Positions 5,413 to 5,658 of a DNA stretch of 5,658 bases are shown piece by piece. Within the stretch, counting starts at the first letter, position 1; every line of letters starts with the position of its first letter. The stretch is from Burkholderiales bacterium (GTDB lineage Bacteria; Pseudomonadota; Gammaproteobacteria; Burkholderiales; Burkholderiaceae): contig CAHJWV010000674.1 in NCBI GenBank assembly GCA_903643055.1, forward strand, positions 1 to 5,658. Direction: 5' to 3'. Made by a program: the position numbers and the translations under genes. The notes below the pieces were generated by a model. The model did not search any database. It saw nothing but the letters and a program-made list of their open reading frames with translations, and was not told the DNA's origin.

Positions 5413-5658
5413 TCACCATTTGCAGCCTTTGCCTTTGACGGCATCTACCGCCAGCGGCACGACCGCCAGCAGCCCGGCGTCGGCGTAGGCCTTGCTGCAA
5501 TCGTCGCGGCCCGCGTTCTTGATGCCTTCGGCCAGGGCCGAATTGCGCTCTGGCGGCGGCGCGATCAGCGATAACGCCCCTGCGGAGCGGCGGCCACCGC
5601 CCAGATCGCGGCCTCGCCCACTGGGCACACTGAGGTTGAGCGGCGCATCGCCCACCGG
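5413..5658 (-). CDS. Hypothetical protein, C-terminal fragment (probably exported)
   Basis: The frame is open from the right edge to a TGA at 5415-5413, giving 81 visible residues; the start lies outside the window. A GTG at 5655-5653 is in frame, but there is no reason to take it as the start. The visible part has a low-complexity G/R/P/S-rich stretch (about GRGRDLGGGRRSAG), a proline-rich APPPERN, then a more conserved-looking end: SALAEGIKNAGRDDCSKAYA, DAGLLAVVPLAVDAVKGKG and CKW. Two cysteines (in DDC and GCKW) could form a disulfide, fitting an exported or periplasmic protein. Similar short C-terminal ends exist, to my recollection, on uncharacterised Burkholderiales proteins, but I cannot name a family. 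It is convergent with the broken GGDEF-EAL gene, with 48 bp between the stops. Confidence 0.6.
   Translation of the reverse strand, partial: PVGDAPLNLSVPSGRGRDLGGGRRSAGALSLIAPPPERNSALAEGIKNAGRDDCSKAYADAGLLAVVPLAVDAVKGKGCKW

Overview
The window reads as high-G+C betaproteobacterial chromosome, most likely Burkholderiales (Leptothrix/Rubrivivax/Comamonadaceae-like). This rests on the strong G/C third-position bias, the protein styles, and the particular YebC paralog and solute-binding-protein types. The genus is inference; no rRNA or marker alignment could be run.

Layout, left to right. (1) 3-1388 (+): the C-terminal ~461 residues of a periplasmic substrate-binding protein of a carbohydrate/glycerol-type ABC importer, cut by the left edge. 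(2) 1444-2256 (-): a complete LCMT-type SAM-dependent methyltransferase, convergent with (1) across a 55-bp gap that holds a G+C-rich hairpin. (3) 2257-2588: a divergent intergenic region with a weak promoter candidate for each neighbour and an inverted repeat over the rightward one. (4) 2589-3302 (+): a complete YebC/YeeN/TACO1-family gene with a good Shine-Dalgarno. (5) 3303-3538: no gene, terminator or convincing promoter seen. (6) 3539-5364 (+): the remains of a membrane-anchored sensor-PAS-GGDEF-EAL cyclic-di-GMP protein. It carries one internal out-of-frame deletion and two single-base frameshifts. (7) 5413-5658 (-): the C-terminal end of a small, probably exported, hypothetical protein, cut by the right edge and convergent with (6).

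The genes do not form one functional pathway. The solute-binding protein is probably the last gene of a transport operon lying to the left. The methyltransferase and YebC-like gene are stand-alone, divergently transcribed genes. The best signal is the decay of the cyclic-di-GMP gene, which can be read base by base: TM + sensor N-terminus (frame 2) / deletion junction near 3853 / tail of a PAS domain (frame 1) / +1 at 3919 / GGDEF (frame 2) / -1 at about 4619 / rest of EAL (frame 1). The GGDEF motif, the RxxD inhibitory site and the EAL catalytic residues all survive, so the decay looks recent. I found no CRISPR array, mobile element, RNA gene, or evidence of a new defence or biosynthetic system.
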